The notes beneath the pieces were generated by a model, which did no database searches, was not told the DNA's origin, and saw only the letters and a list, made by a program, of their open reading frames with translations. A stretch of 64,000 bases of DNA from DASYAN01 sp963727755 (GTDB taxonomy: Bacteria; Chloroflexota; Ktedonobacteria; Ktedonobacterales; Ktedonobacteraceae), in assembly GCA_963727755.1 (NCBI GenBank), contig CAVSHN010000020.1:62001-126000 (forward strand), in the 5' to 3' direction. Made by a program: the position numbers and the translations under genes. The number at the start of each line of letters is the position of its first letter. The stretch's first letter is position 1. Of the stretch, positions 1 to 12,200 are shown one piece after another.

Positions 1-1146
1 CGCAGCAGCTTCCAGATGAATCCACGTTGGGATCAAGACTTCACCCCTAAAGAACTCGATAAAATCTTGCGTATAGAGCCGAAATCGTCTCGTATCTGGC
101 AACTAGTTGACTTCTTTGAAACTTACATCAAAAGTTTGGCGACAACTAGTCCCAGACCCACTATTATTATACTTGCTCTGACAGCTGAAATAGAAGAACT
201 TGCTGACGCGGTGCAGATTTCAGGAAATTACTATCTGAACTTTCGCCGTGCGATCAAAGGTAGGGCGATGCGTTGGGGTGTACCTATACAACTTCTACGG
301 TATAGAACAGCTGTAGGTAAGGATAAGTCTCTTCAAGAGAAGTCTCTTCGCGCTTGGAATTTCTGCACGGCCCAGTATTACAAGGCAGATGGAGTACCTT
401 GGAGGGTTCCTACTATAGAACCAGATACCTGTTTCATTGGAGTAAGTTTTTATGTTGCACGTGATCTCCAAGACAATATGACTATGCGTTCGAGTGTTGC
501 GCAAGCCTTTGATCATCTAAGTCAAAGTCTCGTTCTACGTGGTGATCCTTTTTTATGGAATGAGAGAATAAAGGGTAAAAGTCCACATCTTACACAATCC
601 GCAGCATTTACTCTGATTCAAGATACATTAAAAGCCTATAAGCAAGTAAAACGACTACCACCTCGGCGGGTGGTTATTTACAAAACATCTGAGTTTTGGG
701 GGCCAGAACACGAACAGTATAATGAACGAGATGGCTTCTATGAGGGAATTGAGGCGATATTTGATGGCTGCGAAGCTGAATTAGTTACCCTCCGACAAAC
801 TGGTACTCGCCTTTTTAGAGGTGGCAAGTATCCTCCTCTCCGGGGAACCTACTTTTTGTTAGAAGATAAGCAACATTTCTTATACACTGGCGGCTTTACT
901 CCTTATCTCAACACATATCCAGGCTCATATGTGCCTGAGCCCTGGTATCTTGCAGAACATCATGGTGGCAGTGACCCAAAGGACTTATTTAGGGAAATTC
1001 TTGCCCTCACAAAGATGAATGTAAATAACTGTGGCTTTGCAGATGGTACCCCTATTACTCTTTCCTTCTCACAGAACATAGGAGAAATCATGAAGCATAT
1101 TTCTGAAGGCGACGTAGTGCGTCCAGAATACAAGTTTTACATGTGA
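1..1146 (+). CDS. Prokaryotic Argonaute, C-terminal PIWI part (5' end outside window)
   Basis: The reading frame is open from base 1, so the ATG at 16 is probably internal and the gene starts outside the window. The visible 376 residues match the PIWI domain of prokaryotic Argonautes: a block around 'AWNFCTAQYYKADG..W' followed by 'CFIGVSFY', a segment 'SVAQAFDHLSQ..VLRGD', then 'VVIYKTSEFW', and a C-terminal 'MNVNN....DGTPITLSFSQNIG'. Active PIWI domains have Asp where this protein has Ser in 'IGVSFY', and the third acidic position lies in the 'KTS' segment, so the DEDX tetrad looks incomplete. Known pAgos use nucleic-acid guides to recognise invading DNA or RNA; inactive ones usually act through a partner effector, which here would have to lie upstream or in the neighbouring defence genes. 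It converges on the methyltransferase gene. The PIWI assignment is strong; inactivity is an inference from motif reading. Confidence 0.8.
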   Translation, partial: RSSFQMNPRWDQDFTPKELDKILRIEPKSSRIWQLVDFFETYIKSLATTSPRPTIIILALTAEIEELADAVQISGNYYLNFRRAIKGRAMRWGVPIQLLRYRTAVGKDKSLQEKSLRAWNFCTAQYYKADGVPWRVPTIEPDTCFIGVSFYVARDLQDNMTMRSSVAQAFDHLSQSLVLRGDPFLWNERIKGKSPHLTQSAAFTLIQDTLKAYKQVKRLPPRRVVIYKTSEFWGPEHEQYNERDGFYEGIEAIFDGCEAELVTLRQTGTRLFRGGKYPPLRGTYFLLEDKQHFLYTGGFTPYLNTYPGSYVPEPWYLAEHHGGSDPKDLFREILALTKMNVNNCGFADGTPITLSFSQNIGEIMKHISEGDVVRPEYKFYM

Positions 1147-1290
1147 ATCGATCTCCACATGTGAAGTACTAAGAGAATTGCAGGATTAACAAAGTAACGA
1201 TAAAACAACTCCCTTAGTCTACTCGATATTTATCATACTCATAAACCCTAATAGCTAATTTACCTGTTCGTTCCCACCACATTCTGTCAA

Positions 1291-4200
1291 TTACACCCCA
1301 ACCTCACCCCGCCCACCATGCGCCACCCCCGCATCCGCAGGCCCAGGCACCAGCCGAGAACAATACGGCACCCCACACTCCATCGCCCGCTGCAACTCAT
1401 CATAAACCTCCAGAATCACACGCTTCGTACGATACTCCCCACACAACTTCACCTCCTTCTCCCGCCAGACACGGAACGTATCCATGATAAAGTCCACATC
1501 GTCTCGTGCAATACCATACAGGTGGAAATATGCCGCATCCAGTTCACAGCGCAGCAGAAAACGACGCTCATCGTCCCAGCGGAATGGCGGCCCATCGTAG
1601 CCACAGTCTTTGGCGAAGGGTTCGAGGTCCCAGGCGGTGTAGGTGAGTTCGAGGGCACGGGGGAGTATCCAATCCCCCAGAGAAACTTTAGTATCCCATT
1701 GGCATATTGCTATGTACTGCTCTGGTAGAAGGATTGGGAGTTGCTTCAAAATGAAAAAGGTCATATGAGTGCCACCAAGCTTCTGTCGTGCAAGGTAATC
1801 AAAGACAAAGGAAGATGTGCAGCAAACAAAATATATCATTGCATCAGGATTTCTGGATTCAAATATAACTAGGGGTAAAGTATGTCCACAAGGAACTCTA
1901 GGGACTATACAGAAAATGGAGGTTCTCAGAACAACAGCGTTAGCGATATCTCTAAAAGCTAGCAAGGCCTTACTATCATTTTTAGCTTCAGGCATATGTG
2001 ACTCATGAATCCAGTACTGTGGAACAGAGAGCCGTTGTGGATCTTCATGTTGCTCTTCATCAAGCTCGGGTAGCTTATTTTGATTTGCTTGTGCTCTGCG
2101 TCTGTCCTTCGTAAGTTCCAAACCGATGATCAAAATGCCATATCATTTTACCTTCATAGAGAGGTAAACACTGCTCTCCATCCTTATAAAAAATGTTGCC
2201 TCTAAGCTGCCACCCATCTTTTTCTAACTGCTCACGAGTACGGAACAGGTGCGAGTCATTTGCCATATGGAACATTGAGGAGAACTTGATCTCCCAAGGA
2301 TTTTCCTCTGAAGGGCCTTCTTTGAGAAGAACAGGTACTCTCTCATAGATTGCTTTTGTTAACTCCATATCTCGCTTCGAACGAAAGATAGGGCAAGTAC
2401 GAGTATTAGGATTGAGCAAAGTGATATCAGCAGCAGAAAGTGAAAAATGACGTTCTTCTTCCTTTAAGTCTTCTGTCCGATAAATGCCGAATGCGAACTC
2501 CGCATTGCTTATGGGAACCAAACTTCCTGTAATGGTGAGTAAAGCGAATTTGACTCGGTGGTCAATACCTGGAAATAATCTTGCTTCATTCTCAAAACTA
2601 TATAAGCTTGCAAGAGATTGTGCTTCCATCAAGTCCTGAAAAAAGAACTTGGTTGTATCATCAGTGGCAATACCAGATGGCACAATGCAACCAACACGTC
2701 CTATCGGCTTCACAACCAGTCTCATATTCTCGGCAAAGATCGTATAGGTATTCACATCTCCCCGACCACATAAGGGATAGCGCCCACTGTCGCGGACAAT
2801 ATGACTCTCGCCTGTTGCTTGTCGCTGATCTTCCATAAATGTCTTGTATAGTTCGGGAGCTTCATGCACGAGTGCGGCGATCATTTTTCGGCGCTGGGCG
2901 GCATTGGCAGCATTAGCGATGTCTGGTCGGCGCGAGGCAAACCATTCTTTTTCCTGGATCTTTATCCGTTCCCACGGTGGATTGCCTAGCACGACATCGA
3001 AGCCACCAAGCCAGCCCGTTTGCTCGTTTTCGGGTGTTTCATCCTTAGCAGGTACGCGAAATACATCAGGGAAGGCGAGATGCCAGTGGAAGAATTGGTA
3101 TTGTTGGGCGAGACGTTGGATCTCGTCTTTCATCCAGATGGCGAGGTTGTGGGGATTACACTCAATGTTGCGGAAGATTTCTTCGGTGATGGGATAGGTA
3201 AAGTCTTTGGTCTTCTTCCACACAAAGGCTGCACACCAGGCATCCGCCCACAATCTGCCGTTGAGGTAGTCGCTGGACGTGATCAGTTGAGCATAGTAGT
3301 CCTGCTTGCGGTGGATCTCTTCCACGGTATCGTCACGCATGTTCTCCATCTGCATAACACTGGTTGCCAGATCACCTAGGCGGTCCCAGGGTTGTAGGTC
3401 TTCGGTGAAGAGGGAGAGTTGACCCGCTCGCAGTGTCTTGTTCTTCTTTTTGTATTCGCTACAGATCTTCTTGTCGTCCCCCTCGATGGGCTCAAAGGCA
3501 CTGTCGGGGATGCCTTGCTTGAGGAGGGCAGGCGTGGCTCCCAGCAGGCTATTGCCACACTGGATATGGGCATCGAGGAAGGAGAGCGGTTTGCCCGGCT
3601 CAATGGCTTCCATCCACAGGTTGACTTTACACAGTTCGACGGCCATGGGGTTGATATCCACTCCGTAGATGCAATGTCCGACCACGTCGCGTAAGGCTGC
3701 TCGACGCGCCTCTGGTCCGGGTTCTTCGGTGCCTGTGCGCACGGCGGCTAGACGTTTGGCGATCCGATGGGAGGCGGCAATCAGGAAGTGTCCACTGCCA
3801 CAGGCGGGGTCGCAGACTTTGAGGGTGAGGATGGCTTTTTCGGGGTCTGGTTTGGCACAGGTTTCGGCTAGCACGGGCTCTAGGGCGGAGTCGAGCAGGC
3901 AGTCGATCAGGCTGGAGGGTGTGTAGTAGCTCCCTGAGGTCTTGCGCTCGTTGCCACTGGCGGTTTTGAGTACAAAGGTGGCAGCTTCGATGTTGAGTTC
4001 GGGGTGCAGTTCGAGTAGCGATTCATAGATACTGCCCAGCTCTTCGGAGCCCAGGTTTTTGTAGTCAACACTGCGACGGATCGGTCCGTCAGAGGTGAAG
4101 GCGAGCGAACGCACGGCCCTGAGCAGTTCGTGATTGGCTAGTTCACAATCCACCAGATCTAGCACGGCCCGCTGTGAGAAGAGAAAACCGTTGAGCGCTG

Positions 4201-5299
4201 GCAGACCAAGCCCTGCACAGCCTGTATTGCTACCCAGTTGTTCCATCACCAGAGATAGCACTTGGAAGAGGTCACTGTGGCGCGTCCCAATACGCTGTTC
4301 GGCAAGACGGCGCAGGCGAGCGATGGAGTAATAGGCACGGTAACGGGCTTGTGCTTGCTCGTCGGCTTGGGGATGGAAGAGCACGCCACGATCTTCAGCC
4401 ACAAAGAGGATCAGCATGCGGTAGACCAGACGCAGCACCTGACGATAGTAGTCCTGAGGATGCAGTGCGCCTGTGCGCAATTTCTGGCGCAAGGCATGAT
4501 TAGTCGAATGAGCTAGCAAGCCACTGCCCAGAGCATTGATCGCAGCTTCGACCCCATTGCGCAACTGATCGAGCACTCGAATGCCTTGCTCATGAGCCAG
4601 ACGTGACCACTTCTCGACCCAGCAATCAGCGGCTCGCTCGGCCTCTACGCGGGACTGATGACACAACAGCCAGAAGAGCACAAAGTCGGCATAGGACTCG
4701 CCCTGCATCATTGCTTCCAGATCAAATTCGATGTAGGCCTGTCGCGTCAAACTCACATTCTTGCGCAATAGCCGCAGACTCAGACCATTGGAGACCATGC
4801 CCCACAGGTGCTCCGAGGAACGGTTCAACACTTCCTGCACCAGACTATACGGGCTATGACGAGAGTTGCTGGTTGTGCTTTTCGCGAGCTGGTCCAGTCC
4901 AAGCTTGTAACTGACCAGATGAATGGGCACGTGTTGCCAGCCGTGGGAAATCGCATAGCTTTTCCCTTCGATCTCCAACGGCTTGGTGCCAAACAAGCGC
5001 CCATAACCCAGTTCGGTAAAAAGGGCAAGCAACCAGCGTTCGCGGGTGAGTGTGGTTCCAGTATCGCTTGCAGGCAGTCTGGCGCGTGCAGTCTGAAATG
5101 TTTTCCAGGCACGCAACACTCGTTGCCACGCATCATTGATCACTTCATTCAGCTTCTCGCCATCGCAATGGTAGTCCTCGGTACTCATGCCTCCAAGATT
5201 GCTATCACATTGAGCAATGCGCTGTAGCACGTCAATGGGCAAGAGGGCTCCTTCGCTTATGACGGTCAGGAAGGTGGAACGCTGGCGGGTGGTACGCAT
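1291..5299 (-). CDS. PglX/DrmMI-like adenine-specific DNA methyltransferase (Eco57I class), one frameshift
   Basis: Two overlapping minus-strand frames (5299-2075 and 2133-1291) join into one protein of about 1,335 residues. Removing one extra base near 2,096 makes the joint continuous. The first part has the target-recognition/methyltransferase core: 'SYYTPSSLIDCLLD', the AdoMet-binding motif 'DPACGSGHF' near residue 495, and the catalytic 'NPPW' near residue 772, typical of N6-adenine enzymes of the PglX/Eco57I type. The C-terminal piece ('RRFLLRCELDAAYFHLYGI', 'YRTKRVILEVYDEL') is the conserved tail of large PglX-like proteins. In DISARM and BREX such enzymes mark self DNA. It lies downstream of the SNF2 helicase on the same strand, with a divergent membrane-protein gene between them. 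The start at 5299 has an AAAGGA-like site about 14 bases upstream. Family confident; membership in one system with the helicases is inferred from context. Confidence 0.88.
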
Positions 5300-5660
5300 C
5301 GTGCTTGTGGGTCCTTTCTAAAGGGTGCGAGACCATGTTTTTCTGAGCCGGAGAATGCTTTGCAGACGGTGACATCTACGCTGCAGGGGCTCTGCTTGGG
5401 CCATTTTACCATTTTTGCAGCTCGTCGTATAGATGGGGGGAAAGCAGTTAGTCTCCCTAAGGATGCTTTATTCTTTACCCCAAACCGTACTAACAATGAT
5501 GATATTACGAAACCTGCACACTTTTGTGCAAGACGATATCTTAGTGCAGGTGCATGGGAGCATTAAATTTGATCACGAATTCACGAATTGAATAGTTGCC
5601 ATAGTCATGTTTTTCTGCTATTCTTTATTGACATACTTCTTCATAGTAGGAGATTGCAGC
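5300..5660. other. Intergenic region between methyltransferase and membrane-protein genes
   Basis: About 360 bases between two divergently read genes. It must hold the promoters of both the methyltransferase (minus) and the membrane protein (plus). It is AT-rich in its right half (5,560-5,640), but no clear -35/-10 pair or operator could be picked out, and no convincing small gene was seen. Confidence 0.4.
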
Positions 5661-6254
5661 ATGCAACAGTCGCAGATAAGTGATAGTAGTGATAATCAAA
5701 AATCTCAGACGACTAACAAAAATAAGCAGCGCAATGCCTTTGAGGACGATGTAGCAGCAGTGGCCCTTTTTCTAGCTGCCGGGGTAGTATTTCATTTCTT
5801 TGCTTCTGATGTGAATATACCTTCCTGGAATTGGTTTTTTCAGGCTATTAGTCATTTATGCTATGTCGTTGGTTTCATTGGTAGCTTTATAAGTATTGAT
5901 AACCACTCTAAAAGAAAGGGGTTAGCTGATATTGCTATAGGAATAGTAATTGCATTTTTAGCGCTTATATTACATCTTTTTGTCCTTAGCGTAAGAGAAA
6001 TATCCACGTTTGATGCTATTGTATTAGAAGTGTTATTTGCTGTATTTGTTTGTGCTGCATCATATGGAATTATTAAGGGCATTATTTGTCTATTAAAATG
6101 TATTACCCAACCTATAGAAAATAATCAATCATCTGAAAGAATAAAAATAGGTGATATAGCAAATTATGCTATAGGAGCATTATCTCTCCTACTTACCTTC
6201 ATTCAGGCTCTTCCTATTATAATAACCTATATCACATCTATATTTCATAAATGA
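5661..6254 (+). CDS. Small multi-pass membrane protein of unknown function in the defence cluster
   Basis: A 197-residue protein starting at ATG 5661, preceded by an AGGAGA site at about 5,648; the frame is open further upstream, but this start has the best ribosome-binding site. The first 30 residues are polar and Ser/Asn/Gln/Lys-rich. After that come about five hydrophobic segments (residues about 31-47, 57-79, 87-110, 116-144 and 165-195), and the protein ends 'TSIFHK'. No enzyme motif was seen and I do not recognise a family. It is read opposite to the flanking SNF2 helicase and methyltransferase genes, and it is notably more AT-rich than they are, which suggests separate acquisition. A membrane effector of an abortive-infection type response is one possible role, but that rests only on position. 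Confidence 0.65.
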   Translation: MQQSQISDSSDNQKSQTTNKNKQRNAFEDDVAAVALFLAAGVVFHFFASDVNIPSWNWFFQAISHLCYVVGFIGSFISIDNHSKRKGLADIAIGIVIAFLALILHLFVLSVREISTFDAIVLEVLFAVFVCAASYGIIKGIICLLKCITQPIENNQSSERIKIGDIANYAIGALSLLLTFIQALPIIITYITSIFHK

Positions 6255-6387
6255 TAGTCAACCAAAAAACTTGGTCCCGAGTGGCTTGGTGGATGTGGGC
6301 TGGGCTAAAGGTCGGAAGCTGTCTCATGAATTGCTAAAAATGCATCGCTTTTGGAAGTCTTGTTCTTAACCATTGCACTGTATCTCT

Positions 6388-9265
6388 CTACCCCTGATAC
6401 GGCAAATACACATACATGCCTAGCACATCCGGTGGCAATTGGGGTTGAACGACAACATTCCTCACACTCAGCGAAGCCGCCCGACGCACCCGGCGATGGG
6501 CCTGAAGCAAATCATCGGCCCGCTCATATGCCAATTGCTCCAATTTAGGCTGAATATACTCTTCAAAGCCTGCTCTAACTTGCTGCAAAAAATGTTTGAT
6601 CTGCACATAGGGAATATTGGCTTGCAATTCAGCATGCAGTAAGGCCTCGATCTCTTGGGCATCATCGAACCAGGAGGCCTCCTGCGGAATACCCCGAAAG
6701 GCGAAGAGGCGGCACTCTTCCGCTAGCAATGGCTGCACTTCCTTGCCAGCACGCTGAGGCGTCTGCAGATGGAAGCGCAAACGCACGAGTAGCAACGTCG
6801 TCCGCGTTTGCACCTTGCTCGTCTTGATCAGACCACAACGGCGAGCAATTGGCTTGATGGATGAGTTGTCAACTGAGTCCAGAGCGGTATCCATCACATA
6901 AGCGGCTAATCCCTCCACCAGCGGATGAGTCCGGCTCAGGTAGAGAGCGTTGGGAAGCCCCGTTTGTAAGAAGCTCACACGCAAGCTCTCCTCTTTTCCA
7001 TTCGTGAAGCGGTGCAGATCAATCGCATCCCGCAACGCCATCGGCACATCCTGTAAATTAAACCTGACCACTCCTTTTTGCACCGTTTCACCAGCAAATG
7101 CACCATACGCTTGCAATGCTTCTGTCGTAAAGTCGGCTACATCATGCGCAAGACCAATTGCTCCACGCACCGCGTTCAGCTCTTTCTCAACCTCATCAAT
7201 CTTGACACTGTGATGAGCAAAGATCGTGCGCGACACCTTCTCACGCTCGGACGAAGCATCCCATTGTCTAAACAGTTCTTCCCGCTTCTCATACCCGATA
7301 TCTTCGAAATCCTGGCAGATGCGATTGACTCCCCTGGTCAGCATCCCGCGAGAGCACCCCTTCGAAAATGGCCTCGACAACCTGCTCAGTATCGATTGGT
7401 ACGGGAACGGAGATGCCTAGCGTGTTGCGGATTGTGCGATGCTTATTAATCAGCACATCGAGCACAATGCCATCAATAATATTATCCTTGCCATAATAGG
7501 TCAGCACTTTGACCTTGGAACTAGCCTGACCAAAACGGTCAACGCGCCCCTCACGCTGCTCATGACGCGTTGGGTTCCAAGAAAGATCATAGTGGAAAAC
7601 CGCATTGAAGTACTCTTGCAGATTGATGCCCTCGCTCAAGCAGTCCGTACAGACCAGCACACGCTGGGCAGATTTGGCAAGCTGCAAAACACGCTCTTCG
7701 CGTTCGACAGGTGGTAACAGGCCCGTCACCGCAGCTACTTCGACCTGCTTGGGCAAATATTTGCGCAGTTCTTGGGCCACATACTCGGCGGTGGGAATAA
7801 AGCGACAGAAGACGAGCGGCTGATAACCCTGCTTCACCAGATCGCTGATGAAGGTCATAGCCTTCTGCAACTTGGCATCTTTGGCTCCTTTGAGTATTTC
7901 GGCTTCCTTCGCCATCGCAAGCAAGCGATGACGAACCTTGCGCTCGCTCGTTGCGTTCTCCTCATCGATATCGGCACCAGGAGTCACATCGATGCCTTCG
8001 GTCGCATCACTATCAGTCAGATCGAGCACCGTATGCCGTCCAATCTGATCAGCCTCCTCCTCAGTCTCGGCCCCGGCCACTTGGGCACGGTTACGCAGTG
8101 TAAAAGAGGCAGCAGCGGGGCTTGAAGCCATTGATCGCAAGAGTGCGAGTACTGACCACCAGCGCACACGTTGTCGGTTCTGTCCTCCACTGGTATCCCT
8201 GACCGTCTCGCGAGCATAGCTCATCACCTTGTCGATGAGCCGTCGATACTCTGGTGTGAGCAGATAGTGTGCCTCGCTATCATCGCGCTCAGGAAAAGGT
8301 GTCTCGCTCTTCAAATAGGAGCGGATATCGCCACGCCTGCGCTGAATGAAATGGGTAGCTAGATGCTGTCGATGGCGTTCGTTCTGCTTACCTATGAGAT
8401 CCTGTGGCAGATCCCGAAACTCCTCGTTCAGGAAGGTCAACAGCGAGCGGAAGGCCTCTTCATTGCCGCTATGAGGCGTAGCTGTCACTAGGATCAGATG
8501 GCGTTCCTTATTGGCTGCTAGTTGAGAGATCAGTTGATAGCGCTGGTGCCGTCCGCCCCGTCCCTCGCCCGTAAAGGCGCAAGTATGAGCCTCATCAACA
8601 ATCACCAGCTCAGGACAAGCTCGCACAAAATCATCGCGCCTGCGATCAGCCTTGATAAAGTCGGTGGAGATAATCACCCAAGGGTAGTGATCAAAAAGCG
8701 ATTCATCACGCTTACATGCACGCTCTAGCTGAGCAACGGTACTGGAGAGGACTAGAACAGCATCCAGATGAAATTTCTCTTGCAGCTCGGCTTGCCACTG
8801 TTCAGCCAAATGAGGCGGACAGAGCACAGCCAGCCGCTCCACTTCGCGCCGATCAAGCAATTCACGCGCAATCAGGCCAGCCTCAACTGTCTTACCAATG
8901 CCAACGTCGTCAGCAATCAATAGACGCACCGGATCTAAGCGCAGCGCCATCAGCAAAGGGACTAACTGATAGGGACGTGGCTCAACAGCAATGCGGGCAA
9001 ACGAGCGGAATGGGCCAGCACTTGCACGAAAGCCAAAGCGTACAGCATGGCGCAACAAGCGGCACGAACGATCATCTCCCCACAGTGCAGGATCGGGTGG
9101 CTGAAACTGTGCATGCTCAACCTTCTCCAGAGGCAAGTACACGCCCGTGACTTCCTCATTGGTGCCTCCAAGTGGGCGCAAGATCAGCATTTGCTCATCC
9201 GATTCTGGTAAGACAACCCATTCTCGCCCTCTCGCCTTAACCAGCGAACCAACCTCAAAATTCAT
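6388..9265 (-). CDS. SNF2-family helicase, DrmD-like, one frameshift
   Basis: Two minus-strand frames (9265-7289 and 7380-6388) overlap near 7,330 and together make about 950 residues. The N-terminal part shows the SNF2 ATPase motifs: 'DDVGIGKTVEAGL' (Walker A, near residue 120), 'VIVDEAHTCAF' (motif II, near 218), 'VTATPHSGNEEAF' (motif III), and a second RecA lobe with 'EGINLQEYFNAVFHYDLSWNP' split across 'R.EQREGRVDRFGQ' (motif VI). The C-terminal segment is a family-specific extension. This architecture matches the SNF2-like helicase DrmD of class 1 DISARM systems. Its ATG overlaps the stop of the upstream DUF1998 helicase as ATGA, which indicates translational coupling. The +1 shift near 7,330 falls in a region conserved on both sides, so it is likely a sequence error. 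Helicase identity is confident, DISARM role probable. Confidence 0.87.
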
Positions 9266-12200
9266 CGATTTCCCCCCAATAGATCTCCATAGGCTTCAAA
9301 CAGCTCATCCCACTGCTCGCGCTCGCCAAACCGTAGCACCATATAACCATCATTTTCTAATTTCACAGCCAATGCAGCATCACGCTCTACCCGTATTTTA
9401 TCATTGCCATCGACATAAATAGCCAAGCACGTATTCTGATAGCAGAAATCGGGCCTAGCCTGACACTTCCCAACAGTTTCATGCGCTAGCGTAGGTAAGA
9501 ATAATCCTCGGCACTTGAGTTCTTGCAGCCAGACCTGCTCGATCTCGCTCTCAGCCTGACTCAGAAGCTGTTCGTGCACATGTTCCCCAAGGCTCATCGC
9601 AGGCAGTTGGAGGGAAGTTTTGCCCGTGGCCAATGCTTGCAGATATTCCCGAATGGATTGTCGATCCAACAGGCGGTGCTCGCGCTGATTGGCATAGGTC
9701 ATCAAGCAGTGATAGCAGGCCGCTTCGCACTCTTCCAGAGAACGTGGAGCCTTGCGGAAATCCTCTCCTGTTGCTGGATCAAAGTGGCACAGGCATAAAG
9801 CTTCTCTCGCAACTTCAGCAACTGCTGTGGGCACATCGATCAACTGCCGCAGCACACCTGCACCTCCCTCGGTTGCCTCATAGAAGAGCAGCAAACGGCA
9901 ATCGAGAGCACTCGGCAGTGGCTCAGCGGCCAACTCATTGTCTTCCAATTGGTAGCGAACTTGGATCGCACTCTTGAGAGCTGCTCGCAAAGAGGTCATC
10001 TGCTGCTGATTCGAGAGGAAGAAGCGACTCAAATAACAAACAATTGCGGGTATCTTCCACATACGGGATCACCCGCATATTCCGTGCAGACATGGGATCG
10101 TCAGGGTCAGAAGCCGACTCATCCTCCTTGCCCCAATAGCCCCGCTCAGAATCAGCACAAAGCCCTGAACCTCTTTCCTTTTGCGCCGAGCTGGTCCCAA
10201 ATTGATGCGCCAGAGCGTCGCCGCCTGTCCATAGGTCAGTTTTGCCAACTGCTCCTCACCACTCTGAACATAGGCTGTAAAAGAGGCGAACTTGCCATCC
10301 TGACGCGGAGAAAAACGGACCCCGGTGCGAATCTCATAGCCCTGCCGTTGCCGTTCCTCTTCATCTGAATTGATCTTATCACGCCGCCGCGTAGAGACGT
10401 TTTGTAAGCGGAACAAATGCTCCAACGGGAGAGGAAGCTTGGTGCCACATTGAGTGCAAATGTCCTGACTGCCGGAGTTATCCTGGGGATGCAGATAGCC
10501 ACACTGCTCACACTGCTTGACCGAGGTGGTTAATATCCCAGAGCTGTCATCGCGCACAGCCAAGATCGAACGGTTAATCACATAGCGCGATCCCTCGTGA
10601 TAGACAATGGCTCGTGGCGCAAATTCAGAGATTGCCAGGAAACGTGGACGTGAGAGATATTCATCACGCTGCTTGGAGCGACGAGCCGGAATATAGGCTG
10701 AGAGTGGCAAGCGTGGAAAATTGTAGCCAGGCAAGAAGCCTTCGCTGGCAAAATAGCGATAGCTATAGAACTCAGAGAACTCTGAACGTTCCGACGTACT
10801 ATCAGCTGTCAGTAGCTCTAGCTGGGCTTCAGCTTCTGAGCGTAGACGCTTGGCATCCTTCTTATCCTTTTCACTGCGCGAAGCATCTTGAATAATGGCA
10901 TGCTGAGTATCGCGTTGGGCTTGAGCTGCTCGATAGAGGCTACGCCATCGTCCGCAAGCATCATCAAAGCTCTTTTCGACCGAGGCGAGCACATCAGAGA
11001 GCCAATTGCTGCTATACCAAGGGGCTCTCCTCTCATCGAGTTCCTCTTGCAGCGTCTTGAGCATGGCTTGTGCTCGAACTTGTGCTCGCTGGCGTGTCAG
11101 CGAATCACGCAAAGCTGTGCGGATGGAGGAGAGCAGTTCGAGGGTGGGCTCATTGCCAGCGATATCAAGCAGATCTTTGAGGGACTCGCCCAGGGAAAGC
11201 CCAAATTCAGCTAGCCAGATAGCATGCACATGGGCACGCAATAAATCCTCATTGGTCAGATCTAGACGCGGAGGCGTTACCGCTCCACTGACCATGTTAG
11301 CTGGATGCTGGAAGAAATACTGATCGTGCGAACTACCAGTAGAACAATAGGAGAAGACCAATGCTGGCTGGCCACTACGTCCTGCTCGCCCACTGCGCTG
11401 AGCATAGTTAGCAGGCGTAGGAGGGATATTGCGCATATTGACCACATTCAGTTCGGCAATGTCGACCCCCAGTTCCATCGTTGGCGAACAATAGAGGATG
11501 GGAAGCAAATTGGCCCGGAATTCTTTCTCTCGCTCCTCCCGTCTTTCTGCTGGCACCTGAGCAGTATGTTCTGCTGCATGAAGATCTTGCAGCAGAACAT
11601 ACTGCTCAGCATTCTCTTGGTAAAACTGGAGGAAAAAGGGATTGATGCGCTTCTCTTGCAATTGTGGAAGATTAGGTGTGCGCAACGGATCATGATAGGC
11701 TTGCGAACCTGTGCCAGCACGCCACAGCATCACCGAAGCGGGCAACTGGTAACCGGGCACCTCATTCTCGTTACGTGCCTCAATCACCTCCTCGATAAGG
11801 CCTGCTTTGGCAAGACCTTTGAGCAGATCCTTGATGACTTCCTCTGTCTCGGTAGCTTTGAGATCCCAATCGTGTGCTCGCAAGATACGCCGCATATACC
11901 GTCCATAGCTACTAAGACCTGAAAGATAGCGTTCACTGCGATCATCCTCTTTGCTGCGTCGCCTTGGAAACAAGCGAGTCGCGTAGAGCAAATCTTCATC
12001 TTCGTCCAAGCCCCAAGGAGCAATCAAATACTGACTACTCTGTTGCTTGATTTCTTCCTGACGGGAATGGTCCAGATAATCAACCTTGATCGCCAGCTCG
12101 CGTCGCATATAATCCAGTAGCGTGTGACACAATTCTTGTCTCGTTATTGGTGGAAGTGCTCTGATCACCTCGTGGTATGGTTGCCAAAGGTCTTCATCCT

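Noticed and set aside
1318..1728. Plus-strand frame of 136 codons
   Set aside because: It is antisense to the conserved methyltransferase C-terminus and Arg/Pro/His-rich without family resemblance.
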